Source: JBBQXY01 sp051004815
Lineage (GTDB): Bacteria; Chloroflexota; Ktedonobacteria; Ktedonobacterales; Ktedonobacteraceae
Assembly (NCBI GenBank): GCA_051004815.1
Contig: JBPCJY010000154.1
Coordinates: 1 to 50,946, forward strand
DNA length: 50,946 nt
Direction: 5' to 3'
Shown here in pieces: positions 1 to 8,550 of this stretch. The notes below the pieces were generated by a model. That model made no database searches and was not told the DNA's origin. It was given only the letters and a program-made list of their open reading frames with translations. The stretch's first letter is position 1; every line of letters begins with the position of its first letter. Made by a program: the position numbers and the translations under genes.

Positions 1-60
1 GTATAGGAGGGGCGACCCCTGCGGTCGCCCTGGGAGCCAACATCGCATAATCAGCAATAA
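1..60. repeat. Dispersed palindrome, family A (copy 1)
   Basis: The stem GGGCGACC (10-17) pairs with GGTCGCCC (23-30). The outer sequence GTATAGgAGGGGCGACC matches the end of the 41.7 kb copy. The inner flank (ccaacatcgcataatcagcaat) matches the reverse of the flank at 29415-29440. The window starts inside or at the edge of this element. It lies downstream of the rRNA methyltransferase gene. Confidence 0.7.
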
Positions 61-75
61 TTTATAAGCCTTCGT

Positions 76-105
76 GACAGGACGACCGTCGGCGGTCATC
101 CTGTC
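76..105 (-). terminator. Hairpin downstream of the rRNA methyltransferase gene
   Basis: GACAGGACGACCG (76-88) is nearly complementary to CGGTCATCCTGTC (93-105), with one mismatch and a 4-nt loop. It lies about 30 nt past the stop codon of the methyltransferase gene on the minus strand. No clear U-tract follows, so it may be a repeat rather than an intrinsic terminator. Confidence 0.4.
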
Positions 106-133
106 CACCCATTGCTCTTGTATATTAGTGGGT

Positions 134-1489
134 TTAGCGTACACCTACGCGGGACAGTAGGGCTATGCATTCGATATGATAGGTTTGCGGGAACATATCT
201 ATCGGCTGAGCGGCAACCAGGTTGTAGCGTCCACCGGAACAAAGCGTGGCGATATCGCGAGCCAGGGTACTGGGATCGCAGGAGACATAGCAGATATGGC
301 GCGGTGCTAATATCTGCAATGCCTGTAACGCCTTGGGATGGCAACCGGCACGAGGCGGGTCTACCAGAGCCACGTCGAGACGCTCACGGCGATAATGCAA
401 TTGGCCGAGGATGCGTTCCAGCGTCCCCTCGAAAGCGTTGATGTTGTTCTGATTATTCAGCGTAGCGTTGGCACGAGCATCCATGACCGCACTTGGCTGT
501 GACTCGATGGCGATTACGCGGGCGGCACGAGTGGCCAGAAAAGCGGAAAAGAGGCCAACACCGCTATAGCCATCCAGAGCCACTTCGTTGCGCTGTAGAT
601 CCAGCATCTGCATGGCCTGCTCAATCAGGACGGCGGTCTGCACGAGGTTCACCTGGAAGAAGGAGTCGGAGGAGACACGGAAACGGCGTCCCAACACCTC
701 ATCGGTCAAGAATTCCTGTCCGGCAACGACGCGCCCATAACGTCCTCCAACCTTTTCAACGATGACACCGACAATTCCTGGATAGATGGTCATCAACTCC
801 TGGGCGAGCTGTTGGGGTGCTTCGATCAAGGAACCAGGGCGGGCATGCAGGCTCAGCAGCGTTGGCACGACTTTCACCGTGCTGGTGCCGGAGGTATTCT
901 TATTGACTGCCCCAATGGCTCCACGAATCGTGAACCCCTGCACCATTTCACCCAGGGCCTCGCCGAAATATTTCATAAGTTTATTACGAACACTGCGGTA
1001 CACCATATCCAGGGCGGGATGGAGCAACGCACACTCTTCCAAATCTTGTACGTCGTGGCTCTCGGTCATTTTAAAGCCGACTTCGCCATTCGTACCAATA
1101 GAAAATAGAGCGATGTTGCGATACTGCCAAGGAGAGATACCATTGGGCATGCCAAGGGTGGGATGGACAACAGCGTCTGGCTGTTTCCCGATACGCACCA
1201 GCAGTTGGCGTACAATGTGGGCTTTCCAGGCAAGTTGGGCGGGATAAGCGATATGTTGCCATTGACAGCCACAGTCTGTCAGTTGAGGATAGAGCGGATC
1301 GATGCGCTCTGGCGCAGGACGCAGGATTTCTAACAAGGTGGCGCGTGCGTGTCCCCGGCGTTCCTCGACAATTTCTACACGTACCCGTTCTCCCGGAATG
1401 CCTCCGGGAACAAACAGTACTCGTCCCTCGTAGCGGCCTACAGCATCTCCACCATAGGCCAGGTCTGTTAGTTCAACGTCAATGCTCAT
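134..1489 (-). CDS. rlmD: 23S rRNA (uracil-5)-methyltransferase, RlmD/TrmA family
   Basis: Predicted SAM-dependent RNA m5U methyltransferase (451 aa). An N-terminal TRAM domain begins with MSIDVELTDLAYGGDAVGR. The SAM-binding motif is DGYSGVGLFS, followed by DPPRAGC. The nucleophile Cys is in YVSCDPSTLARD (about residue 404) and the general-base Glu is in HIECIALL (about 440). The start at 1489 is preferred over an upstream start at 1561 because GAGGTG precedes it by 4 nt and the TRAM domain starts there. The 4Fe-4S ligand set typical of RlmD looks incomplete: only CGC before QWQH and a later ECALL cysteine are visible. The exact target uridine is therefore not certain. The gene stands alone. 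Confidence 0.88.
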   Translation of the reverse strand: MSIDVELTDLAYGGDAVGRYEGRVLFVPGGIPGERVRVEIVEERRGHARATLLEILRPAPERIDPLYPQLTDCGCQWQHIAYPAQLAWKAHIVRQLLVRIGKQPDAVVHPTLGMPNGISPWQYRNIALFSIGTNGEVGFKMTESHDVQDLEECALLHPALDMVYRSVRNKLMKYFGEALGEMVQGFTIRGAIGAVNKNTSGTSTVKVVPTLLSLHARPGSLIEAPQQLAQELMTIYPGIVGVIVEKVGGRYGRVVAGQEFLTDEVLGRRFRVSSDSFFQVNLVQTAVLIEQAMQMLDLQRNEVALDGYSGVGLFSAFLATRAARVIAIESQPSAVMDARANATLNNQNNINAFEGTLERILGQLHYRRERLDVALVDPPRAGCHPKALQALQILAPRHICYVSCDPSTLARDIATLCSGGRYNLVAAQPIDMFPQTYHIECIALLSRVGVR

Positions 1490-1682
1490 GTTCACCTCGG
1501 CGGACACTCGCGCGGCAAAGATTTCCTTTGCGATTACCCAGGCTAGCCTGGGTGCCCACAATAGCCACTTCTACCTGCACGCTAGTGTGTCCGTCCCATC
1601 TTTCCAACATATTTTATGTTTGTCTTTTTCCTTACTGCATACACAAGATATATGTCCTATGTACCAGCATGAAGCGACAAGA

Positions 1683-2669
1683 TTATAATGTAAGCGGTTG
1701 TTTAGGTTGGCTATAGAGTCGAGTGCCAAAGCGGCTCAAGAAAACTGCACCCAGTCCTAACAGACCCACTCCTACGCTAATGAGCCAGCCGATATAGGGG
1801 AGAGACCCTAGCAATACCAACACTGTCAGTCCTACCACTATTTGCACCAGCCGTGTGTTGCGGTGCGGGGCCACTTTGCTCATAACATAATCTCCAACTA
1901 ACCAACCAATCGAGACAGTTCCCAGACCCCAGGCCGCTATAAGTCCTAATCCCACTATAATCGCTAATGGAATAGACAAAATGAGCGCAATCAATACAAG
2001 CAACACCGGTGGGGCGAGCAATATAGTCAACAGGCCAAGCAAGGCACTGCGGCGCATTTTGCTTACCACGGTGGTACGCACCAACATCACATGTTCTGGG
2101 AACAAGGAGGTAAGGAGCATGCCCAGGGCTACCCAGATAAGCAGGGACCAGAAAGAGAAACTAAAGCCGCCGATATCGCTAAAGAGCCAGCTGACATGAT
2201 TTGTTTCGTCAATGAGCGAGCCATGTAATTGTACATTTGGCCCTTTTGTCTCATGTCCTCCATAGACATGAATATCGCCATTGATATGGGCAGTGTCTTG
2301 CAAAACGATGCTACCGCCGTACAGATCAGTATTCCCGTTTATTGTACCCGCAATGACGATATTGCTGTTAAAGCTAACAATGTCGCCTTGCACCGTTCCG
2401 GTGATAGCGACTGTGCCGCCAAAGGTAGTCAGGTCTCCACACTCAACTTCATGTATATCGACAACGACAGCACCGCCAAATGATGGTCCATGCTGTTCAG
2501 CGGTACAATTTCCCTTATCAGTGATGGTAGTGTGACCGGAACTGGCAGCCAGGACAGTGGGAGTTAGCCCTACCAGTAAGCCAGCACCTCTGACTATGAA
2601 AAACGCGGCCAGGCATACACAAACAGTGAGCGCGAATAGCAACCATTGTCTACTTCTGACATTTCGCAT
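1683..2669 (-). CDS. Bactofilin-like polymer-forming protein with membrane domain
   Basis: 328 residues. It has an N-terminal signal or anchor segment (after MRNVRSRQ). Next come short beta-helix-like repeats of the bactofilin/polymer-forming cytoskeletal type (GTVQGDIVSFNSNIVIAGTI and following). The C-terminal half is hydrophobic with about four membrane segments. The start at 2669 has GGAG 7 nt upstream, while the in-frame ATG at 2687 has no ribosome site. It is the third gene of the sigma / anti-sigma operon, so it may be part of an envelope-stress response controlled by that sigma factor. That role is inferred from order only. No enzyme motif is present. Confidence 0.75.
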   Translation of the reverse strand: MRNVRSRQWLLFALTVCVCLAAFFIVRGAGLLVGLTPTVLAASSGHTTITDKGNCTAEQHGPSFGGAVVVDIHEVECGDLTTFGGTVAITGTVQGDIVSFNSNIVIAGTINGNTDLYGGSIVLQDTAHINGDIHVYGGHETKGPNVQLHGSLIDETNHVSWLFSDIGGFSFSFWSLLIWVALGMLLTSLFPEHVMLVRTTVVSKMRRSALLGLLTILLAPPVLLVLIALILSIPLAIIVGLGLIAAWGLGTVSIGWLVGDYVMSKVAPHRNTRLVQIVVGLTVLVLLGSLPYIGWLISVGVGLLGLGAVFLSRFGTRLYSQPKQPLTL

Positions 2670-2734
2670 ACAGGTACTCCATGTCATAGCCAGCAGTCAG
2701 GAAAAACCAGAGCACAGGCTATAACCTTCGCCAT

Positions 2735-3295
2735 TTACGCCTCTTGCGGATGGCGCATTAAGCGAAGCCACATCCCCATCATGACCACCAGGACGAAAGC
2801 CACACCTAACAGGAGCCTGTTATCGCGAGTGACAAGCGTCAATCCAGTCTGTAGGTACTGTGCCAGTATCATCGCCACATCAACAAAGTTGCTCAACCAC
2901 GGGAGCAGGTTGACCAGCAGAGCAGGTTGCACAATGGTCAATGCTAACAACAAGAGTGGAATACTGCCAAGTGTAAAGAAGGTGAGCGCGGCTAAAGGCA
3001 CACCGACAACACGGAAACGAGCCATCCTTGTTTGCTGCTGTGTGTGAATGTCTTGTAGTTGCTGTGTGATCCGCTTTTGCTGCTGTACCGCCAGCATGAT
3101 GCGTTCAGTCGAGACGCTGGAGTACGAGCGGGAAGCGGGTGACAGGAGCAAGGTATTGAGACATTGCAGACGCAACTCATGGGCGCGGCAGCTTGCACAT
3201 TGTTTCAGATGTTCCTGAAGCTGCGCGGCATCCGCTGGCGTCAATTCGCCATCGCGTTGTGCGGCAAGCCAAAGTCTAGCGTCGCGGCAGGGCAT
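2735..3295 (-). CDS. Anti-sigma factor with zinc-binding (ZAS) motif
   Basis: 186 residues. The N-terminus carries the H-x3-C-x2-C motif of ZAS anti-sigma factors (H29, C33, C36, in LQEHLKQCASCRAHEL). A helical linker follows, then two hydrophobic regions near residues 95-130 and 161-180, which fit a membrane-anchored regulator. Its start overlaps the end of the sigma gene by 20 nt, indicating translational coupling and a sigma/anti-sigma pair. It should bind and hold the upstream-encoded ECF sigma factor at the membrane until a signal arrives. The signal is unknown. Confidence 0.88.
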   Translation of the reverse strand: MPCRDARLWLAAQRDGELTPADAAQLQEHLKQCASCRAHELRLQCLNTLLLSPASRSYSSVSTERIMLAVQQQKRITQQLQDIHTQQQTRMARFRVVGVPLAALTFFTLGSIPLLLLALTIVQPALLVNLLPWLSNFVDVAMILAQYLQTGLTLVTRDNRLLLGVAFVLVVMMGMWLRLMRHPQEA

Positions 3296-4076
3296 CTATC
3301 TGCTCCTCCTCATTGAGTGAATTTTGTTTCATGTAGCGAGCTAAAAGCTCACGAGCACGATGCAGACGGGCCTTCACCAGGGCCGGTGTGAGTTTGAGCG
3401 TGGCGGAAATCTCTTCATAGGAGAAATCGTACCAGTAGCGCAACACAATCACTGCACGGTACTTACTGGGTAGCCGCTGCAAATAGGTCTGTATCTCGTC
3501 TTGCTGTTCACCTTCCACGGCAGACTGTTCGGGGCTGGTGCCAGCATCGACGATCCACTCCAAGAACGGGACATCTTCCAACGGCAAGGCCAGGAAGCGA
3601 CGGCGTCTCAGTTGGTCAATGGCCAGGTGCGAGGCAATCGAAAGCAGCCAGGTGCTGAATTTGTGGGCAGGTTTATAGGTTGCAAGCTGAGTGAAAGCTC
3701 GCACAAACGTTTCCTGCGTCACATCTTCCGCTTCCGTCGCATTGCTGAGCATGCGGTAAGCAAGATTCTGCACGGCATCTTTATAGCGCTCGACGAGCAC
3801 CGCGAAGGCTTCTTGGTCATCAGCAAGCACTAGCTCGACAAGCGCAACGTCGCTCATCGCCTCCACGATAGCCCCTCGCGCATAGACTCTAGATGGACTG
3901 TCTGTTCCCCGTACCCCCACTGTTGTCTGACTACGTATTGATCGACCTGAGCTTGCCATACCCTGCGAACCAGTTGCGGTCCCTGCACTCCGACCACGGC
4001 GCGTCCGTTGTGCTGATGGTTGGGCTAATGAGCCTACGGCTCCCAGCGTACTTGAAGCTTGTAGTATTGATTCCAT
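3276..4076 (-). CDS. ECF-type RNA polymerase sigma factor
   Basis: 266 residues from the ATG at 4076. Region 2 is seen as NLAYRMLSNATEAEDVTQET, with the sigma-2 signature up to DQLRRRR. Region 4 is LPSKYRAVIVLRYWYDFSYE then EISATLKLTPALVKARLHRA. The conserved part begins at MSDVALVELVLADDQEAF (start 3857). The first 73 residues are Ser/Gly/Arg-rich and not part of the family core. GGTGA sits 7 nt before the 4076 ATG. The 3857 ATG has GGAGG only 2 nt away, which is too close for a normal site. The long form is therefore annotated, but the short form is possible. The gene is coupled to the anti-sigma gene. Confidence 0.88.
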   Translation of the reverse strand: MESILQASSTLGAVGSLAQPSAQRTRRGRSAGTATGSQGMASSGRSIRSQTTVGVRGTDSPSRVYARGAIVEAMSDVALVELVLADDQEAFAVLVERYKDAVQNLAYRMLSNATEAEDVTQETFVRAFTQLATYKPAHKFSTWLLSIASHLAIDQLRRRRFLALPLEDVPFLEWIVDAGTSPEQSAVEGEQQDEIQTYLQRLPSKYRAVIVLRYWYDFSYEEISATLKLTPALVKARLHRARELLARYMKQNSLNEEEQIDALPRR

Positions 4077-4258
4077 TCTATTTTCACCACTCGTTCGGTA
4101 TCAATTTTCATTCGCGAGACAGATCATTCGCTAAACAGAAATGAATGTCCTTTATCATTACTTACGAGCAGCAGGTAAAAAAGTTGTAATCTTTTCAAGA
4201 AGTGTAACACGCCTGCAAGCAAGTAGCAAGAGGGAAGTACTTCAAGTGGATGTAGGAT

Positions 4259-4288
4259 AGGTGCCTGTGCAGTGTTGCACAGGCACCT
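4259..4288 (-). terminator. Perfect 13-bp hairpin
   Basis: AGGTGCCTGTGCA (4259-4271) pairs perfectly with TGCACAGGCACCT (4276-4288) across a GTGT loop. It lies 38 nt past the stop of the Uma2 gene (minus strand) and upstream of the sigma factor gene. There is no T-run on either side. It may be a terminator for the Uma2 gene, an mRNA-stability element or an operator. Confidence 0.55.
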
Positions 4289-4326
4289 ATGGCGGATGAA
4301 TAAAAATTCAGAAAAGCTATTTTCCC

Positions 4327-4887
4327 CTATAAAACATCGGTAAAAATCTGGCTTACCTGGCAACTGAATGCTGGTAGAATGGGGGATTGTAATGTATCAT
4401 TCTCGTACAGGGTCATAGCGTGTTTAAGCTCCGCATTTTCGCGCCGATAGACTTCAACATAGCGTTCTTGCCAGTTGACAATCCAATATTCCTGAACACC
4501 ACGCCGCGAATAGAGTTTGCGCTTCACTTCGCGGTCGCGTCGTGCGTTTATCGAGCCGGGAGAAAGGACCTCAATAGCTAGTTCGGGGGCAGAATGCAGT
4601 TTGCCATCTGGTTGAAGTGCTGTAGCTAACCGCTCTCGGCTGATCCAAACGACATCAGGTGCGACATCGTCATCATCAGCGAAAATCACACCAGGCGCAA
4701 AATTTGCTATACCAGCCTTCGTTTGACGACTCCAACGCTGTAAGAGCTCGAGGACATCACTACAAACCAGTTGGTGATGCCAATGCGGCTGTTTCGACAC
4801 GTACAATTCTCCATCTACAATTTCATACCGCTTGCCGTCATCCGGCAACAAATCCAGGTCCTGCGAGGTCCAGCGCAAAGTAGTCAT
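4327..4887 (-). CDS. Uma2-family (DUF820) PD-(D/E)XK nuclease-like protein
   Basis: 186 residues. Family signatures in order: YEIVDGELYVSKQPHWHHQ, then APDVVWIS (catalytic Asp), PELAIEVLSPGS (catalytic Glu) and KRKLYSRRGVQEYWIVNW. The start at 4887 (MTTLRWTSQDLDLL) has GGAG 5 nt upstream, and the 4914 start adds nine residues outside the family. These proteins are very abundant in Chloroflexota and cyanobacteria. Their cellular role is not settled, although the restriction-endonuclease fold is well supported. It stands alone between hairpin-flanked intergenic regions. Confidence 0.85.
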   Translation of the reverse strand: MTTLRWTSQDLDLLPDDGKRYEIVDGELYVSKQPHWHHQLVCSDVLELLQRWSRQTKAGIANFAPGVIFADDDDVAPDVVWISRERLATALQPDGKLHSAPELAIEVLSPGSINARRDREVKRKLYSRRGVQEYWIVNWQERYVEVYRRENAELKHAMTLYENDTLQSPILPAFSCQVSQIFTDVL

Positions 4888-5265
4888 TGCATCTCCTGGT
4901 GTTTCTATGATCAATTACTCACCTGCTTTCTGCTTACACTAGATAGTATACAATAGTTACGCGTTATGCGATGGTCTCTTATCATGGAGCTATTTGCCGT
5001 GTTTATTATAGGCGAAACAACAAGTGTGAGTCAAGCTTCGGGCGGCGCGGAATGTGGGCTTCTGCTTGAATATGTGATGCAGTTCATTGCACCACATATG
5101 CAGAGGTGTTATACTGCACTTGGTAAGCTGGGGAGAGTTCTATACAGGATGGTTGATGAGGTTTTCCCTATACGCGAAGAGCGCACAAAAGACGGTTTTT
5201 TGATAGAGGCGCAGTGATAACGTCTATTTACATAGTATGCAAAGTAGAACACCTGAAAATAAATC
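4888..5265. other. Intergenic region without a supported gene
   Basis: An 83-codon reading frame at 4966-5217 has no ribosome site and no recognisable domain, so it is not called. The region holds a good promoter for the kinase gene (listed separately) and a leader of about 150 nt between that promoter and the kinase start. Confidence 0.6.
5087..5115 (+). promoter_or_regulatory. Sigma-70-type promoter upstream of the Ser/Thr kinase
   Basis: TTGCAC (5087-5092), a 17-nt spacer, then TATACT (5110-5115). Transcription would start near 5122, leaving a leader of about 145 nt before the kinase ATG at 5266. Confidence 0.55.
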
Positions 5266-7395
5266 ATGAGAGAGCAAGGTCAGACGAACGAGCAACATGG
5301 AACTATCGGCGGTGGTCAGAGTAAGTCCCGCTTCGGCAACTACGATCTGATCCGCCGTATTGATGTTGGAGGTATGGGCGAGGTGTATCTTGCTCGCCAA
5401 CGTACTACGTTTGATCGTGAAGTAGCCATCAAAATTATCCGCTCTGATCTTGTCCATGATGCGATGGCACGTAAACGCTTTCTGCGTGAGGCGGAAGTGA
5501 ACGCGTATATTAAGCACGAACACATTCTGCCCTTGTTTGAATTTGGCGAGGAGCAGGGACGCCTCTTCATGGTTACACCGTATATCGAGGGTGGCAATCT
5601 GACACGGCGTCTGCAAACTGGCCCACTCGCCCCTTCCGAGGTCTATGCTCTTTTTACCGCTCTAGTTAAGGCGGTGGCCTACATCCACCGACATGGCGTT
5701 GTGCATCGCGATCTCAAACCGAGCAACATTTTGTTAGATCAAGATGGTACAAATGGACAGGTATATGTGCGCTTGATTGATTTCGGCATTGCCACTATTC
5801 AGGGGGCCGAAGCCAGTCCACCGTTGACGACCGCCGGAACCGAGGTAGGAACGTTGGTCTACATGGCACCTGAGCGTCTTTCTGGCATCGCGGCACCGAG
5901 TAACGACATCTATTCGCTGGGGATCATCTTGCATCAGATGTTGACGGGCAAACTGCCCGAGGCGGAACAGCATATGTCACTACCCCAACCGCTGGAATAT
6001 GTCATCACACGCTGCCTCGCGCCACAGCCCAGTGATCGTTTCACGACTGCCGATGACCTACTTAGTTCTTTTGAGTATGCCTATCAATATCTCAAGTCGG
6101 CTCCGCAAAAACCAGCGGCCCCCTTGTCGATACCGCCTATACCCGCGGCTAGCAGCGCGGCCATTCCCATCATTCCCAACCGTATGAGTACGTCGCGCCC
6201 AACAAGAAATACCAATCCGCAGGTCAAAAGCTTGCCACGTTCTGAAGATATGCCACCGTTATCGGTAGCCGCTCCCGTACAGAGGCCCGATGCCTTCGGA
6301 CGTGCGGACTATGAATCGCCTACCGTCAACGTTGATATTTCACAGGTATCGACGCAGCGCAAATCTGCCTCCGCGCCGTCATTGCCTGCTGCTCCAGCAA
6401 CACGTTCTAAGAAGCGGCGCAATCCCATTCCGGCCATTATCACGCTCTTGATCGTCTTCATTCTCCTGGCGATGGCGGGGATATTCTTATTTGAATTTCA
6501 ACCGGTGCTAGCCGCCACCGCCAACGTTAATTTTGGCCCACAGGTACAAGTCGTCAAACAAGTCTTCCATCTTAAAGGGAGCAGCTCACAGTCAACTATT
6601 GCTGTGAATACGTCCACTATTCCGGTGAAAGCACTGAGTAGTAGCAAGAGCGGTAGCTTACCGGGGCAGACCAGCCAACAGTGCGTTATTCCGCCGATTT
6701 TTGGGTGCCAGCAGGTCGTCACGCAGGATGACGTTGATCGCCTCTCGACACAGTTACGGCAGAGCCTCGATAAGCAAATTCAACAAGATTTGCAACAACA
6801 GGTACAAAACAAGGGAGGCACGCAGGTCGGCTCTATCCAAGTTACCGATGCGCCCGCGACATCTACTCCAGCGGTGGGTACACAGAGCAAAACCGTCACA
6901 GTCACCATCAATGGGCAACATGGACAAGGAGCCTACTTCTCCAACCAGGATGCCAAGACGCTGGCACTCTTGTTGTTAAAGCAGCAGGCACAGCGACTTG
7001 GAGCGAACTACGTCCTGCTCAACGCATCGATCCAGATTGGTCAACCAGCTTACGAAGGTATAGACACCAGCGGGCAAGTGTTAATCGCTATCGCGGCTGC
7101 CGGCGTGGCGCAATACCACTTTCCGGCGTCCCAACTACACGCCATGCAAACTGGTTTGAAAGGTATGAAGCTAGCCAACGCGAATGCTTTGCTTAAGCAA
7201 CAGCCAGGAGTAGACCCCGCGAGTGTCTCTATCCATATATCCAGTGGCGATATCATGCCGAGTGATCTCACGAAAATCAAAATGATTACGGTCAATCCAA
7301 CTACTTTCCCAACGTTCACGCTGCCGCAAGTAACGCCTATACCAACATCGACGACATCGGTGACACCAGTAGCTAGCCCTACTCCGGCTCAATAG
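5266..7395 (+). CDS. Membrane Ser/Thr protein kinase (Hanks type)
   Basis: 709 residues. The kinase domain is near residues 26-275: glycine loop DVGGMGEVYLA (first loop Gly replaced by Asp), VAIK lysine at 56, HRDLKPSN with Asp149, DFG at 172-174 and APE at 201-203. A Pro/Ser/Ala-rich linker of about 110 residues precedes one membrane helix at about 388-412. The outer C-terminal part (about 300 residues) is Gln/Thr/Val-rich and ends in a Thr/Pro tail. It is not PASTA, NHL or WD40 and I do not recognise it. It could be a ligand-sensing domain. The stop is 2 nt before the next gene, so the two are probably co-translated. There is no convincing ribosome site before the ATG. Confidence 0.9.
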   Translation: MREQGQTNEQHGTIGGGQSKSRFGNYDLIRRIDVGGMGEVYLARQRTTFDREVAIKIIRSDLVHDAMARKRFLREAEVNAYIKHEHILPLFEFGEEQGRLFMVTPYIEGGNLTRRLQTGPLAPSEVYALFTALVKAVAYIHRHGVVHRDLKPSNILLDQDGTNGQVYVRLIDFGIATIQGAEASPPLTTAGTEVGTLVYMAPERLSGIAAPSNDIYSLGIILHQMLTGKLPEAEQHMSLPQPLEYVITRCLAPQPSDRFTTADDLLSSFEYAYQYLKSAPQKPAAPLSIPPIPAASSAAIPIIPNRMSTSRPTRNTNPQVKSLPRSEDMPPLSVAAPVQRPDAFGRADYESPTVNVDISQVSTQRKSASAPSLPAAPATRSKKRRNPIPAIITLLIVFILLAMAGIFLFEFQPVLAATANVNFGPQVQVVKQVFHLKGSSSQSTIAVNTSTIPVKALSSSKSGSLPGQTSQQCVIPPIFGCQQVVTQDDVDRLSTQLRQSLDKQIQQDLQQQVQNKGGTQVGSIQVTDAPATSTPAVGTQSKTVTVTINGQHGQGAYFSNQDAKTLALLLLKQQAQRLGANYVLLNASIQIGQPAYEGIDTSGQVLIAIAAAGVAQYHFPASQLHAMQTGLKGMKLANANALLKQQPGVDPASVSIHISSGDIMPSDLTKIKMITVNPTTFPTFTLPQVTPIPTSTTSVTPVASPTPAQ

Positions 7396-7397
7396 AA

Positions 7398-8492
7398 ATG
7401 GACGGCACAGTCGAGAGAGGCGCGAGCAAACAGGTAGCGCAATCCGCGCAGACGGTACCACAGGATTTTTTGTCTCCACCGCCGGAACGCCGCTATGTGC
7501 GCTCGTTCCTCTTCACACGGCGCGTCAATGCTCCATTTGTGCGAGTGCATCTGCTGGCACGTCTATTGCTCGTGTTGTGCCTATCGGGGGCGTTATTGCG
7601 CACCATCAACACGGCGCAACCGGACTTGTTGGGGGCGATGCTACTCTGGTTGGTGGCGTTGCTGGTATTCTTGCTCAGCGGTGTCAGTCCAAGGGTGGCG
7701 CGTTTCTACTGCTTGCTCACGCTGCCTGCCCTGGTGGCTCTCTTTATCACCTGGATCGTCTTCAATCCAGTTCCCGGTGGGATGACACTGGCGCGGTTGA
7801 CCGTCTACTCCGGGCAACTGAGTATTGGTCTGGCCCCGTGGCAAGCGGTCTTGCTCGCCATCGTCGCGCTCTATTTTCTCTGGACGCGTAAGCTCTTCCT
7901 TGGCATCGTAGTAGGTATCGTGGTCGCCTTTGCCCTCGCGCATTGGGTGGCACTGCCTGCCCTCATGCTGACGGAGATACACATTTTCCATTCGCTCACG
8001 CTGCTGGTGAGTACACGCGGGCTGTTGGTGGCTGGAACGAAAGTGATCGGCTACGCGGGTATGATTATGGTCTCCATTGCTCTGGTAATGACGGCTCGTG
8101 ACACAGAGTTAATTGGCATGTTGCGCCAACTGCGCGTTCCGTCATCGGTGATCTTTTTTCTCAGCACCGTCTTCCGCTCGCTCGACCTGGCTCTGTCCGA
8201 CTATGAGACCATTCATCAGGCGCAGTTGGCGCGGGCCGTTGCCGCCCGACCGCGCAGTTTTATACGCCGCCTGCGCGATCTGGCCAGTGTCGCGGTACCT
8301 ATGGTTGCCCTCATGATTCGCCGTTCCAGCGAAATGGGCGATGCGCTGCTGGCAAGAGGTTACACGCTTGGTAAAGCCAGCAGCGACTTTTATGAATGCG
8401 CTCCCTGGCGGCTCATTGATTGGGGTATCGTCGCGGTGAGCCTGCTGTTCCTGTATTTCGCGCTGGGGATGCATCCGATTATCTATGGATGA
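7398..8492 (+). CDS. EcfT-like transmembrane protein (CbiQ/EcfT family)
   Basis: 364 residues, with many hydrophobic segments in the first 210. The C-terminal cytoplasmic region resembles EcfT/CbiQ: MTARDTELIGMLRQLRVPSS and PMVALMIRRSSEMGDALLARG, with the Ala-Arg-Gly coupling motif. EcfT normally joins the EcfA ATPases to a substrate-binding S protein. None of these is encoded here, so it must use ATPases from elsewhere or do something else. It lies 2 nt after a membrane kinase gene, which suggests phospho-control or a shared sensory role (inference). It converges on the TPR gene with a gap of 58 nt. Confidence 0.8.
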   Translation: MDGTVERGASKQVAQSAQTVPQDFLSPPPERRYVRSFLFTRRVNAPFVRVHLLARLLLVLCLSGALLRTINTAQPDLLGAMLLWLVALLVFLLSGVSPRVARFYCLLTLPALVALFITWIVFNPVPGGMTLARLTVYSGQLSIGLAPWQAVLLAIVALYFLWTRKLFLGIVVGIVVAFALAHWVALPALMLTEIHIFHSLTLLVSTRGLLVAGTKVIGYAGMIMVSIALVMTARDTELIGMLRQLRVPSSVIFFLSTVFRSLDLALSDYETIHQAQLARAVAARPRSFIRRLRDLASVAVPMVALMIRRSSEMGDALLARGYTLGKASSDFYECAPWRLIDWGIVAVSLLFLYFALGMHPIIYG

Positions 8493-8550
8493 TCGGAAAG
8501 CGTTCTTTGCTATACGGACAAGAATTCCCATTTGTCGGCGAGAGAGGATT

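Noticed and set aside
4966..5217. 83-codon open frame before the kinase gene
   Set aside because: No ribosome site, no domain, and it overlaps the likely kinase promoter.
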